A stretch of DNA of 64,000 bases from Eriocheir sinensis (lineage: Eukaryota; Arthropoda; Malacostraca; Decapoda; Varunidae), in assembly GCF_024679095.1 (NCBI RefSeq), contig NC_066522.1, positions 11,129,753-11,193,752 of the forward strand. Direction: 5' to 3'. The first letter of the stretch is position 1; every line of letters begins with the position of its first letter. Below are positions 35,330 to 47,915 of this stretch, one piece after another. Under the pieces are notes generated by a model, which saw only the letters and a list, made by a program, of their open reading frames with translations, ran no database searches and was not told the origin of the DNA. The translations under genes were made by a program, and so were the position numbers.

Positions 35330-36900
35330 CACACCTGGCAAGATAATGCGTTCGTGACTGTGTTGGGCTCGCGTACATAATATCTGATGGCATTTATCCA
35401 AACACATCATTCACTTTTATTGCTGGTTAACTGCCTGATCCTTTATCGGGGTTTCGAAGCAATGAATAAATACACTTCATAATAATGCTCCAGCCTATCC
35501 GTTAGCGTCGTTACATAATATCTGTCTGACACTTATGCAAACTCATTTATCTTCTTTAATTACGTGTTAAGTCCACCCTTGGCTCTTTTCCGAATCATAT
35601 TGAATGTAATCTGATTAACAACAGGCATTTGTTCTCTTACTGATTCACAATTAATATAAGATATCGTCACCTCGTAAACAAACCGCCTAAGTCATTATTT
35701 TCTACTTTACAGGAAATGAGAAAAGAATTGTCATTATCTCATTTGGCTTAAGATTTAGGCAAAAACGAAAAGGCCAATTCTAGAACACTCAAACCCTGAA
35801 TGACGAAGGCAACTATACAGAAATTGGCAGTCGCATGTTAAAAAAATTGATGAAGAGAAAAACCTGGAAATCGCTGAAAAATGACTTAGGCAATTATTTT
35901 ATGAGGGTGACGATATGCTTAGCGGTGTTTGATTATATGACGTTCGTTTAACATTAACCCAAGGCCATCCGTATATTGTTTCAGAGGTTAAATGCATCCT
36001 CTGTCCTTTATCAAACGCCACTGGTGACCGATATCGAATCTACAATTACCAACCCACTCTTTCTATTACGGATTCACCATTTATACGAGTTACAGAGTTG
36101 GATTAGTTTATAGTGTTTGTTCAACAATTACCCGAACTCGTCAAAATCTTTCACTAGAGGTTCCCTGCGTGTCCTTTGTCAAACGCTGCTGCTGAAATTT
36201 AATTACCATCGACTTTTATTCACGGATTTACTACTGATGGAAGTTAAGCACAATTAGGTTAGTGTGGTATTATTGCCCGTCTGACACTCTTTATCCAGTC
36301 TTGTCGATCTCTTATTATGGATACTTAACTGATCATTTATCGAGTCCCACTGTAGCCCGATTTCAATTTCATCTTTAACGAATCACTATCCGGCTCACTG
36401 ATTCATCATTCACACACGTTAAGTACAGTTTGATTAGTTCGTTTTGGTTCTTTTTTTCCTCTTTTTGCTTTCTTTCTTTGTTTAGGTTTTTTATTTTAGA
36501 TTTATTTTTTTACTTTCTCTTTGATTTGTCTTTCTCTCGTCTTATCCTTCTTTCCTTCTTTTTTTCTTTCTTTTTCTCACGTTGGCATTCTAACACTCTT
36601 TTCATCAAGTCTTATCGATCTCTTTTATGATACATAGATTGATTGAACGCCATTGTAGACCGATTTCAATTTCATCATCAACGAATCATCATCCGGCTCA
36701 CTGTTTCACCATTCACGCAAGTTAAGCACAGTTAGTTTAGTTTGATATTGGATGTCTAACACTCATTTATCCAGTCTTAATCTCTTTTATTATACATAGA
36801 TAGATCAAACACCACTGTACACCGATTTCAATTTCACCATCGACGAATCCCTCCCCGGCTCACCGTTTCACCATTCATGCACGGCTCACACAGCTAACGC
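35330..36900. repeat. Ancient, decayed tandem repeat, about 165-175-bp unit
   Basis: Shared phrases are spread through the block. CGATTTCAATTTCA with CGAATC and CCGGCTCAC occurs near 36358, 36659 and 36823. TTTATCCAGTCTT-like sequence occurs near 36290, 36601 and 36767, and AAGTTAAGCACA-like sequence near 36240 and 36718. Corrected for a T-rich insertion (about 36444-36580), spacing is about 166-174 bp. Leftward copies (35380-36200) are only faintly related. Confidence 0.65.
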
Positions 36901-37209
36901 CTCGCTCCTTTAGTTTCAACATTAATTCAGCGCGTGCAGCTCGGTCAAATAAATACCTTTTCAGGAGTCAGGTTTACACGGACAATGCGAAACACGAGCG
37001 TTGCCAAAGTCATTTAGTGAGGAGCGAGAACCATTGTCGTCGTTTTTAAAGGCTAAATGGGGATTGGTACTTTCCTTTTGTATACCATGACATCCTTTTT
37101 TTGCCAATTACTGCTTGAATCGACGTCTTTCAGTTCTTGTATATCATCCTCGTCATTGTCATCATAGTAGTCATCATCATCATCGTCGTTAGCCTCTCCC
37201 AAACAATTC
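36901..37209. other. Spacer
   Basis: Mixed sequence with a short (ATC)n near 37163-37185. No gene recognised. Confidence 0.6.
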
Positions 37210-37490
37210 TATTCTTTTTTTTCTATTTTGTGTCTTTAGTTTCCAGTATCGATGTTAGAAATTCGAAATTCTTCTTGACTTCACTTTTTTTTTTTCTTCT
37301 CTTTTCTTATCACTTCTTTTTTTCTATTTTGTTCCTCTAGTTTCCAATATCGATGTTAGAAATTCGATGTGCTTCTTGACTTCACTTTTTTTTCTTCTCT
37401 TCTCTTCTCACTTTTTTTTTCCTATTTTGTTCCCCTAGTTTCCAGTATCGATGTTAGGAATTCGAAGTGCTTCTTGACTTCACCCCAACA
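37210..37490. repeat. Tandem repeat, about 100-bp unit, three copies
   Basis: TATCGATGTTAGAAATTCGA or a near match occurs with GATGTT at 37251, 37352 and 37450. Each copy is preceded by CTATTTTGT and followed by CTTCTTGACTTCAC. Confidence 0.94.
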
Positions 37491-37591
37491 CCTGATGAAC
37501 GACCTTCCCATTAGCCTTTTCACATTAGTTATTTTCCAGTCTGTTACTCGTTGTCCTCTGTAATGTTAAGCGTGAATAACATTAACTTGTT

Positions 37592-37592
<1 letters not shown>

Positions 37593-37682
<90 letters not shown>
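37593..37682. repeat. (GT)n microsatellite
   Basis: About 90 bp of perfect GT dinucleotides. Confidence 0.98.
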
Positions 37683-37685
<3 letters not shown>

Positions 37686-37854
37686 ACAATATGTATAATT
37701 TAACAATAAAAGGACGCGGACAGACAGTGGAAGATAAACGAGTAACAATAGATAAACAATTGAGACGCAACACGGACAAGAGGGAGAGCGACGAGAGACG
37801 AGAACACTTACGATACAAGGACGAAAACGTTAACAAGTCGTCCTCTGGTGCCTG

Positions 37855-38286
37855 TGGTCGGTATTGCCAGACACTTCCACCTGTCACACCCACTACTTCC
37901 AAAGGCCGAAGAGATGGTCAGTCGGGTTCTAATCAACGTTGCCAGATTTTCGTACAGAGCCGATTATATCTCCCGACTTCCTACCCCTTAACTGTCGTCT
38001 GGGCTCCAGTAACGAAACTCATTTACAGTTATCGTTAAAAAAAGTTAGATTCTGAGGTTTCTTGGCAATAGTAAGGCATCAGAAACCTGTAAGTACTATG
38101 CTCGGAGTACAATAATCTGACAACGGTGGTTCTAATGAGTGTCGTTTTAGGTTCAAGGTACAGAGGAAGGGTCAAACTACCAACAGGGTCATAAAACTAC
38201 CCTTGCAAGGAAATGGCCAAAACTCCTACGATAGTCTAGTCAGATATGTGTGCCCGGGCCCCGAAATGTTTACGAATGAGACTTTA
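37855..38286 (+). mobile_element. MITE family A, copy 9, carrying a nested MITE
   Basis: The left part (37855-37933) runs from GGTCGGTATT to GGGTTCTAAT. The right part (38128-38286) resumes with GGTTCTAATGAGTG and continues to GAAATGTTTACGAATGAG. Between them lies a complete family H MITE. Joining the two parts at GGTTCTAAT restores the family A sequence. Confidence 0.88.
37934..38127 (+). mobile_element. MITE family H, copy 2 (194 bp), nested
   Basis: Flanked by the exact 9-bp repeat GGTTCTAAT (37925-37933 and 38128-38136). The left end is CAACGTTGCCAGATTTTCGT and the right end, reverse complemented, is ACCGTTGTCAGATTATTGTA, a TIR of about 20 bp with a few mismatches. Internal CAGTTATCGTTAAA and CTCGGAGTACAATAATCTG match copy 1. 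A 9-bp duplication would suit Mutator-like or Merlin elements, and the superfamily is not settled. Confidence 0.85.
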
Positions 38287-38408
38287 TGTGTTCTGATCAT
38301 TGCCAATTCTTCATTTTAGTTGACTTAATGTATCTGCTTTTGTTTGTGATCATATCTCTTTCTATTTCTTTTTTTCTTGTCCATCGTAGTGATTCCCACC
38401 GTTTATCA

Positions 38409-38789
<381 letters not shown>

Positions 38790-40150
38790 GAGGACTGGGT
38801 GTGAACGAGAAAGTAGGTAAGTAGAAAAAAAAAGAACGAAAGAGAAGTTGAAATTAGAACGACTGAGTAAAACTGATAATAGCATGACTGTGTGAACGAG
38901 TGGAGGTAAAAAAAAAGTTGAAATAAGAACGGAAGAGTAAAAATGAAGTAAAAATGACTGTGGTGAACGAGAGTAAGTAAATAAAAGATATAAAAGTTGA
39001 AACAGGAATGACGAAAATGATATAAGTATGACTGTGTGTGAACGAGAGAGCAAGAAGAAAGTAATAAAAGTTGAAATTAGAACGACAGAGTAAAAATGAA
39101 ATAAGTATGACTGTGGTGAACGAGAGTAAGTAAATAAAAGAGTTAAAATTTGAAAAAAGAAGTGACGAAAATAAAATAAGAATGACTGTGTGAACGAGAG
39201 AGTCAGAAGAAAGTAATAAAAGTTGAAAATAGAACGACAGAGCAAAAATGAAGTAAGAATAACTGTGATGAACGAGAATAAGTAAATAAAAGAAATAAAA
39301 GTTGAAACATGAATGACGAAAATAAAATAAGAATGACTGTGTGAACGAGAGAGTCAGAAGAAAGTAATAAAAGTTGAAATTAGAACGACAGAGTAAAATT
39401 GATATAAGAATAACTGTGATGAACGAGAATAAGTAAATAAAAGAAATAAAAGTTGAAATAGGAATGACGAAAATAAAATAAGAATGACTGTGTGAACGAG
39501 AGAGTAAGAGGAAAGTAATAAAAGTTGAAATTAGAACGCAGAGTAAAAACTAAATAAGAAGGACTGTGGTGAACGAGAGTAAGTAAATAAAAGAGTTAAA
39601 AGTTGAAATAGGAATGATGAAAATGAAATAAGAATGACTGTGTGAACGAGAGAGCAAGGAGAAAGTAATAAAAGTTGAAATTAGAACGACAGAGTAAAAT
39701 TGATATAAGAATGACTGGTGAACGAGAGTAAGTAAATAAAAGAGATAAAAGTTGAAACATGAATGACGAAAATAAAATAAGAATGACTGTGTGAACGAGA
39801 GAGTAAGAGGAAAGTAATAAAAGTTGAAATTAGAACGACAGAGTAAAATTGATATAAGAATGACTGGTGAACGAGAGTAAGTAAATAAAAGAGATAAAAG
39901 TTGAAATAGGAATGACGAAAATGAAATAAGAATGAATGTGTGAACGAGAGAGTCAGAAGAAAGTAATAAAAGTTGAAATTAGAACGCAGAGTAAAAATTA
40001 AATAAGAAGGACTGTGGTGAACGAGAGTAAGTAAATAAAAGAAATAAAAGTTGAAATAGGAATGACGTAAATGAAATAAAAATGACTGTGTGTGAACGAG
40101 AGTGAGTAAAAAGAAAGAAAAGTTGAAATACGAACGCTAGAATAAAAATG
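38790..40150. repeat. A-rich higher-order satellite, about 150-bp dimeric unit
   Basis: The marker AACGAG after ACTGTGTG recurs at 39041, 39193, 39344, 39495, 39645, 39794, 39943 and 40095, an interval of 149-152 bp. Each unit is two related halves of about 75 bp. One carries GAGTAAGTAAATAAAAGA and GGAATGACGAAAAT. The other carries GAAAGTAATAAAAGTTGAAA and AGAACGACAGAGTAAAA. Strongly A-rich on the plus strand. Confidence 0.95.
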
Positions 40151-40681
40151 AAATATGAGTGAATGAATGAAAAAAGGAAATAAAGAAAAAAAAAGATGAA
40201 GAAAAAACTGAAATAGGAACGACAGAGTGAAAAATGAAATAAGAGAGAACCAGTGAATGAAAAAAATAAGGAAAAAAAGATGAAGAAAACAGTTGAAATT
40301 AGAACGACAGAATAAAAATGAAATAAGAGTGAACGAATGAATGAAAATACGAAATAAGGAAAAAAATGATATACAACAAAACAAAGAAAAAGAGAGAACC
40401 AAAGCCGACATCAGTTAAAAAAGAAATTGAAAAGTGAAATAAGAACGGTAGAGGAAAAATGAAATAACCGTGAATGAATTAATGAATGACAAAGATAAAT
40501 ACAAAAAAAGTATGAAACAAGGAAAAAAGAAAAAAAAGCCGAGTGTAGTTAAAAAAAATTGAAACAAGAACAATAGAGTGAAAATGAAATCAGAGTGAAT
40601 GCATGAATTTAAAAAAAAAACAGGAAAAAAAATACAGAGAAATGAAGATAAAAAACAAAGAACCAAAGCCGAGTTTAGTTT
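40151..40681. repeat. Decayed continuation of the A-rich satellite
   Basis: The same vocabulary (GTTGAAATAGGAACGACAGA, AAATGAAATAAGAGTGAA) persists with irregular spacing and A-run expansions. Confidence 0.8.
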
Positions 40682-41165
40682 TTGGTCTTTTTTTTTACCA
40701 GGATAATAAAACCGAACTTCATAAAAAGAGAGGGCAGTTTTTTTTTTTGTGAATCGTGTTGGTTTACGACAAGGAAGAGGGAAGAGGAGGAGGGAAAGAG
40801 GAGGGAAGGGAAAGGAAAGAGTGGAAGAAGCCAGAGGAAGGAAGAGGGAATGATTACCAGTATCGTTCAGCGTAAGAGGAGGGAAGAGAAACTAAGAGGA
40901 AGCAAGAGGAAACAAATGGAAACAAGAGGAAACAAGAGGAAGCAAGATGAAGTAAGCAAGATAAAGCAAGAGAAAGTAAACAGGAGGAAGAAAGAGGAAG
41001 AAGGAGGATCAAGAGGAAACAAAAGGACGCAAGAGGAAGAAAGAGAAAGCAAGAAGCAAGAGGAAGCAATTGAAAGTAAGAGGAACCAAGAGGAAGAGGA
41101 AGAGAAAACAAGAGGAATCAAGAGGAAGCAAAGGAGGCAAGAGGGAAGGTTCAAGAGTATCGTTC
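40682..41165. repeat. Purine-rich block with GAGGAAGCAA words
   Basis: From about 40770 the plus strand is nearly all A/G, with recurring AAGAGGAAACAAGAGGAAGC. The phrase AGTATCGTTCAG occurs at both sides of the main block (about 40858 and 41156), so the repeated part is bounded by direct repeats. Lysine- and glutamate-rich frames are spurious. Confidence 0.88.
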
Positions 41166-41850
41166 AGTGCTTCATGATGTCACGTTCTCTCTTCTTTATC
41201 TTTCTGTATCTTTCCAACTCCGTCGATTCCTAACTTTTTTTCTTGGCATATTTTCTTTTTTCTTTTTTTCTCTCTTTTTTTTCTTACTTTGGCGTTCTTA
41301 TTTTAACTTTTTTTTTTTTACTTTCGCTTTGATTTCTTTCTCTCGTTTCATCTTCCTTCCTTTCTTTCTATGGCGCCCTCATTTCTTCTTTCTTTTTATT
41401 TTTTTTCTTCTTTTTTTCTTTTTTTCTTCCGTTTTTTCTTTTACTTTCTTTCTTTTCTTCTTTCTCTCCTATCTTCCTTCCTTCCTTCCTTATTTTATCA
41501 TTCCCCTTTTCTTATCACGTACTTCATCTTTTTTTCTATCTTTTCCTTACTTTCCTTCATTCCTTTCTCCCATCCTTCCTTCCCTCCCTCCTTTCTTCCT
41601 TCCATCCTTCCTTTCATCCATCCATCCTTCCTTCCTTTCTTCTTTCATTCCTTCCTTATTCACTTTATCATTGTCTTTAATTTACTTCCTTTTCCTTTCC
41701 TTCCCTCTTTTTTTTCCTTCCTTCCTTCCTTCCATTCTATCTTCCTTTCTTCCTTCCTTCCTCCCTTCCTTCTCTCTCTCTCTCCTTTCCTCACTTTATC
41801 GTTCTCGCTTTAATACCTTTACTTCCTCTTCCCTTCCTTCCCACCTACAG
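41166..41850. repeat. Pyrimidine-rich block with (TTCC)n
   Basis: The plus strand is T/C-dominated, with TTCCTTCC and CATCCATCC runs near 41465-41650 and a short (TC)n near 41772. Confidence 0.92.
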
Positions 41851-42276
41851 CGTCATCGTCATATCATTTCGAGGTGTTAGCCACAGGACGCCTTTGTCTA
41901 ATACTGCACTCAGGTGGAGGCGTCGTGGTGATTGATAGTGGTGGCTGCAGAGGTAACAAGAGTCGCGGCAATAGTGGAGGATCATGATATTGCAGGTAGC
42001 AGGAGGTAGTGGAAGGTATTTCAGTGTGGGAACGAATGTGTATAGAGTATTGCAGGCAGCGTCAGGCAGGCATAGCGTAGGTTGGGGGAGTTAGGCGAAG
42101 GTATTGTGGTGGTGGAGTGTGTCGCAGGTAGTGGAAGGTGGTTGCAGGAGGAGTGGTTGTGAAGGTGGATGTAAGGACGGAGGCACTTAGTTAATAGTGG
42201 TTTATTATACGAAGGGCAGGTGAGTCGTGCTTCCTGCCACCTTAAAGGAACCAGTTGAATGCAGGCTGTTCTGGCG
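41851..42276. other. G-rich spacer with short related words
   Basis: AGGTAGTGGAAGGT and GTATTGCAGGYAGC words recur several times in loose arrangement (41990-42180). This is a weak, decayed tandem repeat with no gene. Confidence 0.5.
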
Positions 42277-42345
<69 letters not shown>

Positions 42346-42610
42346 AGGGGCAGACTAGCGCGCGGTGCAGTGACGGCTTGGGTTGATCATGATGATAGTG
42401 AAAGGGATGGTGATGGTGATGGTGGAGGATGCTGGGAGTGGTGGCGGTGGTGGTGGTGGTGGTGGTATCGGTGGTGATAATGCAGGAATATTGATGGCAT
42501 TTACGGTGGAGTGGCCTGGTGGAAGTGGTGGTGACGACGATGCTGATGGTGGTGGTGTTGGTGTTGTTGTTATTGTTCTCATCATTACTAGGTGTGGTGG
42601 TGGAGGCGGC
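42277..42610. repeat. (GT)n-(GA)n-(G)n then GGT-rich tract
   Basis: (GT)n at about 42279-42315, (GA)n to about 42335, a G run, then GGT/GAT-rich sequence at 42390-42610. Confidence 0.93.
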
Positions 42611-42880
42611 AGGGAACAGGTATCGCAGGTGAGGGTTACACATATATCCGTTCCAGCTCGGTCTCTCACACGGGCAGCGCTGAAAGAGTGTGGGAGGGGA
42701 GCGTCTGCGGCGGGGTCTCGTAAGTAAGGCGGCGCGAGGGTTGCTGAATAAATCACAATTGCTATCAATGTTATTACATCTTCGCTGCGTGGATGCAAGA
42801 TTTACTCAAGGTTGCGTTGCGTCTGGTTTATCATAACTGTTACTGTTGTTGTTGATATTCCTGTTCTTATTCTTATTATT
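42611..42880. other. Spacer
   Basis: Mixed sequence. Nothing recognised. Confidence 0.6.
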
Positions 42881-42997
42881 GTAACGGCAAGGGAGGCAGG
42901 TCAAGGGCAAAAGACAATCAGCAACAAAAAACACACCAAACACAGCTCCGGCAAAACAAAGAACGGGAGGCTAAAAGGGAGCTCAATTCTGTGTGAT
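42881..42997 (-). mobile_element. LINE 3' fragment, same family as 61933-62395
   Basis: Plus-strand GGGAGGCAGGTCAAGGGCAA, an A-rich stretch, AAAGAACGGGAGGCTAAAAG and GGAGCTCAATT match the antisense 3' end seen at 17682 and 61933. Confidence 0.62.
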
Positions 42998-43097
42998 CAT
43001 TATTCATTTTACTGTTTATTTGTTACTGCTTATAGTACCAGTACCACATTTTCTTAGTTCGGAACGCTTGCAGTCGGTTTTATCTTCATGTTTGTCT

Positions 43098-43465
43098 CTT
43101 ATTTTTTTTTTTTTTTTACGTCATGGCCTATTGCGCCGGTAGGCTTCTTCCCGGTGGATCCTGATGGTCGGTCCAAGGCTTCTTCCCGGTGGGGCCTGAT
43201 GGTCGGCCCAGCCCGTTCTGGCGCAGGCGAGTGTTTATAGTGGCGCCATCTTGCATTGGCTCATGCTGCCCTCCCGGAGCTCATCTTTAATCCTAGAATC
43301 TAGAGTCCGGGTTGATAGGTGGTCTTCTGGACAGCATGTGGGTAGTTTTAAGCCACTCGGCGGCGGCTGAAAAATCCCAGCTTGGTGGCACCGGGCGGGG
43401 ATTGAACTCGCGTCCTCCTGAACGCGGGGCCGTCTCGCTATCCGTTCAGCCACCGCCTCCCCTAA
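43098..43465 (-). mobile_element. tRNA-derived SINE (SINE-2), copy 2
   Basis: A box TGGCTGAACGG (complement of 43442-43452) and B box AGTTCAATCCC (complement of 43398-43408) sit at tRNA spacing. The body matches copy 1 at 24155-24500 (CTGGGATTTTTCAGCCG, ACCTATCAACCCGGACTC). Poly(A) is seen as T at 43099-43117. Near its 3' end a 35-bp segment beginning AGGCTTCTTCCCGGTGG is duplicated (43141 and 43176), which copy 1 lacks. Confidence 0.92.
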
Positions 43466-43599
43466 TTCAAATGATTTCCATATATACTGTTTTTCCTGAT
43501 CGTTTTCTTTTACCTCGAAGTACACTCTACAAATATTTTCCATTAACGTATTCAGCAATTTACAACGGGATAAAACTGCACCACTGAATGTGTTTTTTT

Positions 43600-44065
43600 T
43601 TTTATCATGGGACAGAATATTTCAAATGTGCAGCGATAAAAGATATATATATTGGTTCCAAGTTCACATTAATATTTTCAATGGCTTCTGTATTTTCAGC
43701 ATTTCTCCGATAGGGGTCGCCACGACGGGCATTCGTTTCCATATCTGTCTGTCTCCTGCATCTTCCTATCACGGCAATCGTCCACATCTCCCCCCTCACT
43801 GCATCCACAAGCCTCCTCTTTGACCTTTCTCTTTCCTCTTGCCCGGCAGCTCCATCTCCAGCATCCTTCTTCCGACATACCCAGAATCGCTCCTCCGCAC
43901 ATATCTAAACCATCTCAGTCTCGATTCCTCCACTTTATATTCCAACCGTCTGTCCCGGGCTGTCCCTTGAAAGCACTGATTTATAATTCTGTCCATCCTC
44001 GTCACTCCAACGAAAATCTTACCCTTTTCAACTCTGCGGATCATTTTATCATATTTCATTGACTT
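43600..44065 (-). mobile_element. Non-LTR retrotransposon C-terminal remnant
   Basis: The minus strand encodes RRVEKGKIFVGVTRMDRIIN, then RLRWFRYVRRSDSGYVGRRM and LEMELPGKRK. After a frameshift, NARRGDPYRRNAE follows. This order (RW-x-x-HVRR-like, GRRMLEMELPGKRKRGRP-like, then R-x-GDP) is typical of the end of a LINE ORF2. Frames are broken near 43800-43900. The clade is not assigned. Confidence 0.8.
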
Positions 44066-44445
44066 ATTCTAACTATTGAAATTCGGGACTACTTCATCGA
44101 TATCCTTTTTTTTCCTTCCTTGTAGCATAGTAGGTATTTGACAACCCACGAGAACTAAAAACATGTAAAGCCGTATGGAAGTTTAGAATCACATGTCAGG
44201 TCTCCCATTCAGTACCTGCAGAGCGATCCGACATGCGCAGCCACACGGACGGTCTTCTTAGTTGGTAATCAGACATGAATACCAACATTTTAATGCTACT
44301 CGATATCAAACAATGATACACCGGAATGCTTCTCGAGGTACGCAAGAACACTACACCAACGGGATTCCGGCGTCTGTTATATATTTGTTGCTGACAGGCG
44401 TTGGCAGGAGGGTGAACGCGTTGTGGAGTGGTGCGAGGGGACTGG
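44066..44445. other. Spacer
   Basis: Mixed sequence. Nothing recognised. Confidence 0.6.
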
Positions 44446-44453
44446 GGGGGGGG

Positions 44454-44514
<61 letters not shown>
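44446..44514. repeat. G run and (GA)n
   Basis: About ten Gs, then (GA)n to about 44514. Confidence 0.97.
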
Positions 44515-44517
<3 letters not shown>

Positions 44518-44568
44518 AAATTACACATCCGAGATAGCTCTTCGGAAAAGTGAGCCTCTTTTCATTGA

Positions 44569-44995
44569 TTCACCACCACCACCACCACCACCACCACCAC
44601 CACCACCACCACCACCACCACCATAACTATCACCACCACCACCACCACCACCACCACCACCACCACCATAACTATCACCACCACCACCACCACCATAACT
44701 ATCACCACCACCACCACCATAACTATCACAACCACCACCACCACCATAACTATCACCACCACCACCACCATAACTATCACAACCACCACCACCATAACTA
44801 TCACCACCACCACCACCATAACTATCACCACCACCACCACCACCACCACCATTACCACCACCACCACTCTAACTATCATCACCATCACCACCACCCCTAT
44901 CACCATCACCACCATCATAAATATCATCACTGCTGTCACAACCACCACCACCACCACCATCATTACCATCATCACCACCACCATCATTGCAAACA
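44569..44995. repeat. (CAC)n with CATAACTATCAC interspersions
   Basis: About 425 bp of CCA/CAC trinucleotides broken at intervals of about 20-40 bp by ATAACTAT. The interruptions make it a nascent minisatellite. In one plus frame it reads polyhistidine with N-Y inserts, an artefact of the repeat. Confidence 0.96.
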
Positions 44996-45148
44996 GCTCC
45001 CTTCGCCGCCGTCTGCTTTCATAGTTCATCAAAAGAAAGCAAATATTTGTACAAAATATATATGTAAACAACACTGTTTTCTAAAGTGTTGGGATGATCA
45101 AGCATTGTAATCAGCCGAAACTATTTTATCTTTAGGTAGTGTTTACAG
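44996..45148. other. Spacer
   Basis: Short mixed sequence. Nothing recognised. Confidence 0.6.
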
Positions 45149-45181
<33 letters not shown>

Positions 45182-45345
45182 AGTCTGTCTGTCTGTCTGT
45201 CTGTTTATTTATCTCTCTATCTATCTATCTATATATCTATCTATCTATCTGTCTATCTATCTCTCTATCTCTCTATCTATCTATCTATCTATATACATAC
45301 TTACATACGTACATACATACATACATGCATACATACATACATACA
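45149..45345. repeat. (CTAT)n, (CTGT)n and (ACAT)n
   Basis: CTAT tetramers with CTGT and CTCT patches to about 45290, then (ACAT)n to about 45345. Confidence 0.96.
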
Positions 45346-45660
45346 AGTCGGTGCAAAATGACGTCCAATTTTCTTCTCAGTAAATGAACTACAATTTTGT
45401 GGAGGCTGTTCGTTCAATGAGTTTCGTGAAGTTTCTGGCCGAGGCGAAGGCGAGGCGCGGAGGCTTGCATGGGGCCTAACAGCGGCATTACGTATCTTGT
45501 GAGGGACGGCCGCGGGGTGCCTGCTGGGCCGCCTCCTCCTCTCGCCAATATTCCTTGCTCCACTTCCAGAACTTGTCTATTTCTTTTAATGAGTCCACTT
45601 CTTGGCAGCTATTCTGTGTACGTATCTTTCCCCTCGCTGCGTCTTGATCATCTTTATTTT
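45346..45660. other. Spacer
   Basis: Mixed, partly GC-rich sequence. Nothing recognised. Confidence 0.6.
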
Positions 45661-45735
45661 TTTTTTGGAGTAATTAGCTCAAGGGTAAAAAATAATTGAG
45701 GAAAAAAAGCCCGCTAATCACTGCCCATATAAAAG
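45661..45735 (-). mobile_element. Short LINE 3' fragment
   Basis: Plus-strand GTAATTAGCTCAAGGGTAAA and AAAAAAAGCCCGCTAATCAC match the antisense 3' terminus of the family at 61933-62395. It is only about 75 bp long, so support is limited. Confidence 0.55.
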
Positions 45736-46099
45736 AGTATACTTAACTAACCACTAATGTTTTTTCTTCTTTAAACTACTGCTGCTGTTTAACTACTCCT
45801 CACACCAGTAACAGTATGCAGTCTATTATAACCACTGTACTTGCTTAATAATCCAGACATATAATTTTTCTTTTGTGTAATCTAATCAACATCTTTCTTG
45901 TAGGTACTTCTGTCCACATACATATATACACATACATACATACATACATACATACATGCAAATCATACTTTTTTGTAGAGGCAGAGTGACAATGCAAATC
46001 ACCTCACCTTGTATATGCTGCTCATTGATATTACTTTAAACTTTCTGACCCAATCGACTGTCCTTGTTTGGAAGATAAAATACATAAATGGTTATCTCT
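45736..46099. other. Spacer with short (ACAT)n
   Basis: Mixed sequence with (ACAT)n near 45918-45956. Nothing else recognised. Confidence 0.6.
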
Positions 46100-47039
<940 letters not shown>

Positions 47040-47560
47040 TTAAGAGAGGAGGCAAGTGAGGTCGAAAGAGTTTGAGAATGGGAGGAAGCTGATTGTACCG
47101 AGAGATTTGGATATAAAAGTAGGAAGTGAGAAAGCAAATAAGATCAAGGAGGTTTTAAAAGAGCTATGTGATGTTGAAGAGTTTTAGAATGGAAGGAATC
47201 TAAATGTGCCGATAGATATGGATGTAAAAATAGGTAGTGAGGAAGCAAATCAGATCAAGGTTTTATAAGAGCTAATTGACGTCGGAAGAGTTTGAGAATG
47301 GAAGTAATCTAATTGTTAAGAGATATAGGGATGTAAATGTTGGCTGTGAAAAAGCAAATCAGATCAAGGAGTTTTTATAAGAGCTAACTGACGTGGGAAG
47401 CGTTTGAGAAGGGAAAGACGGTAATTGTAACGAGAGTAGTGAATGTAAATGTCGGTTGTGAGAAAGGAGAACAAGGAGACTGGAAAGAGCTGAGTGATGT
47501 CGGAGGATTTTGAGAATGGAAGGACGCTAATTGAAAAAAGTAAAAGTAGTGTAAAAGTAG
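47040..47560. repeat. Degenerate tandem repeat, about 110-115-bp unit, five copies
   Basis: GAAGAGTTTGAGAATGGAAG-like sequence recurs near 47064, 47178, 47285, 47400 and 47506. GAGAAAGCAAATNAGATCAA and AAGAGCTAANTGA lie between successive markers. Confidence 0.85.
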
Positions 47561-47685
47561 AGACGAAAGTGGTTAAAGTAAAGAAAATAAAGAAAGGAGC
47601 TGCGGAGTGGGCAGAGACAGATGGGGGAGCAGTTTAACAAAAGAAAACATACATTAACACTCGTGGGAAGAGGAATGACTCGGAG

Positions 47686-47915
47686 CCAGTAAAAGAGAGA
47701 GGGATAAATGGATTAGAGAGGGATAGAGGCTGAGGGAAACGAGTGATTGGAGACAGCAAAACGGAGATGGATGGAGAAGTTGGTAAGAATGTCAGTGGGA
47801 CGAATTAAAATGATGAAAGGTAAGTGAGAAGGGAAGATACAGCAGAGGAGAACGAGGCAGTGAAGGAGATATGTAAGGGATAAAACTGGCGTATCACTGA
47901 GGGAAAGAAAAGCTG
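47686..47915. repeat. Direct segmental duplication, left copy
   Basis: From AGTAAAAGAGAGAGGGATAA to GGGAAAGAAAAGCTGC. It matches 49587-49817 in the same orientation, with scattered substitutions and small indels. Confidence 0.9.

Noticed and set aside
44550..45110. Polyhistidine protein frame
   Set aside because: It is a translation of (CAC)n with ATAACTAT interruptions and has no supporting coding context.
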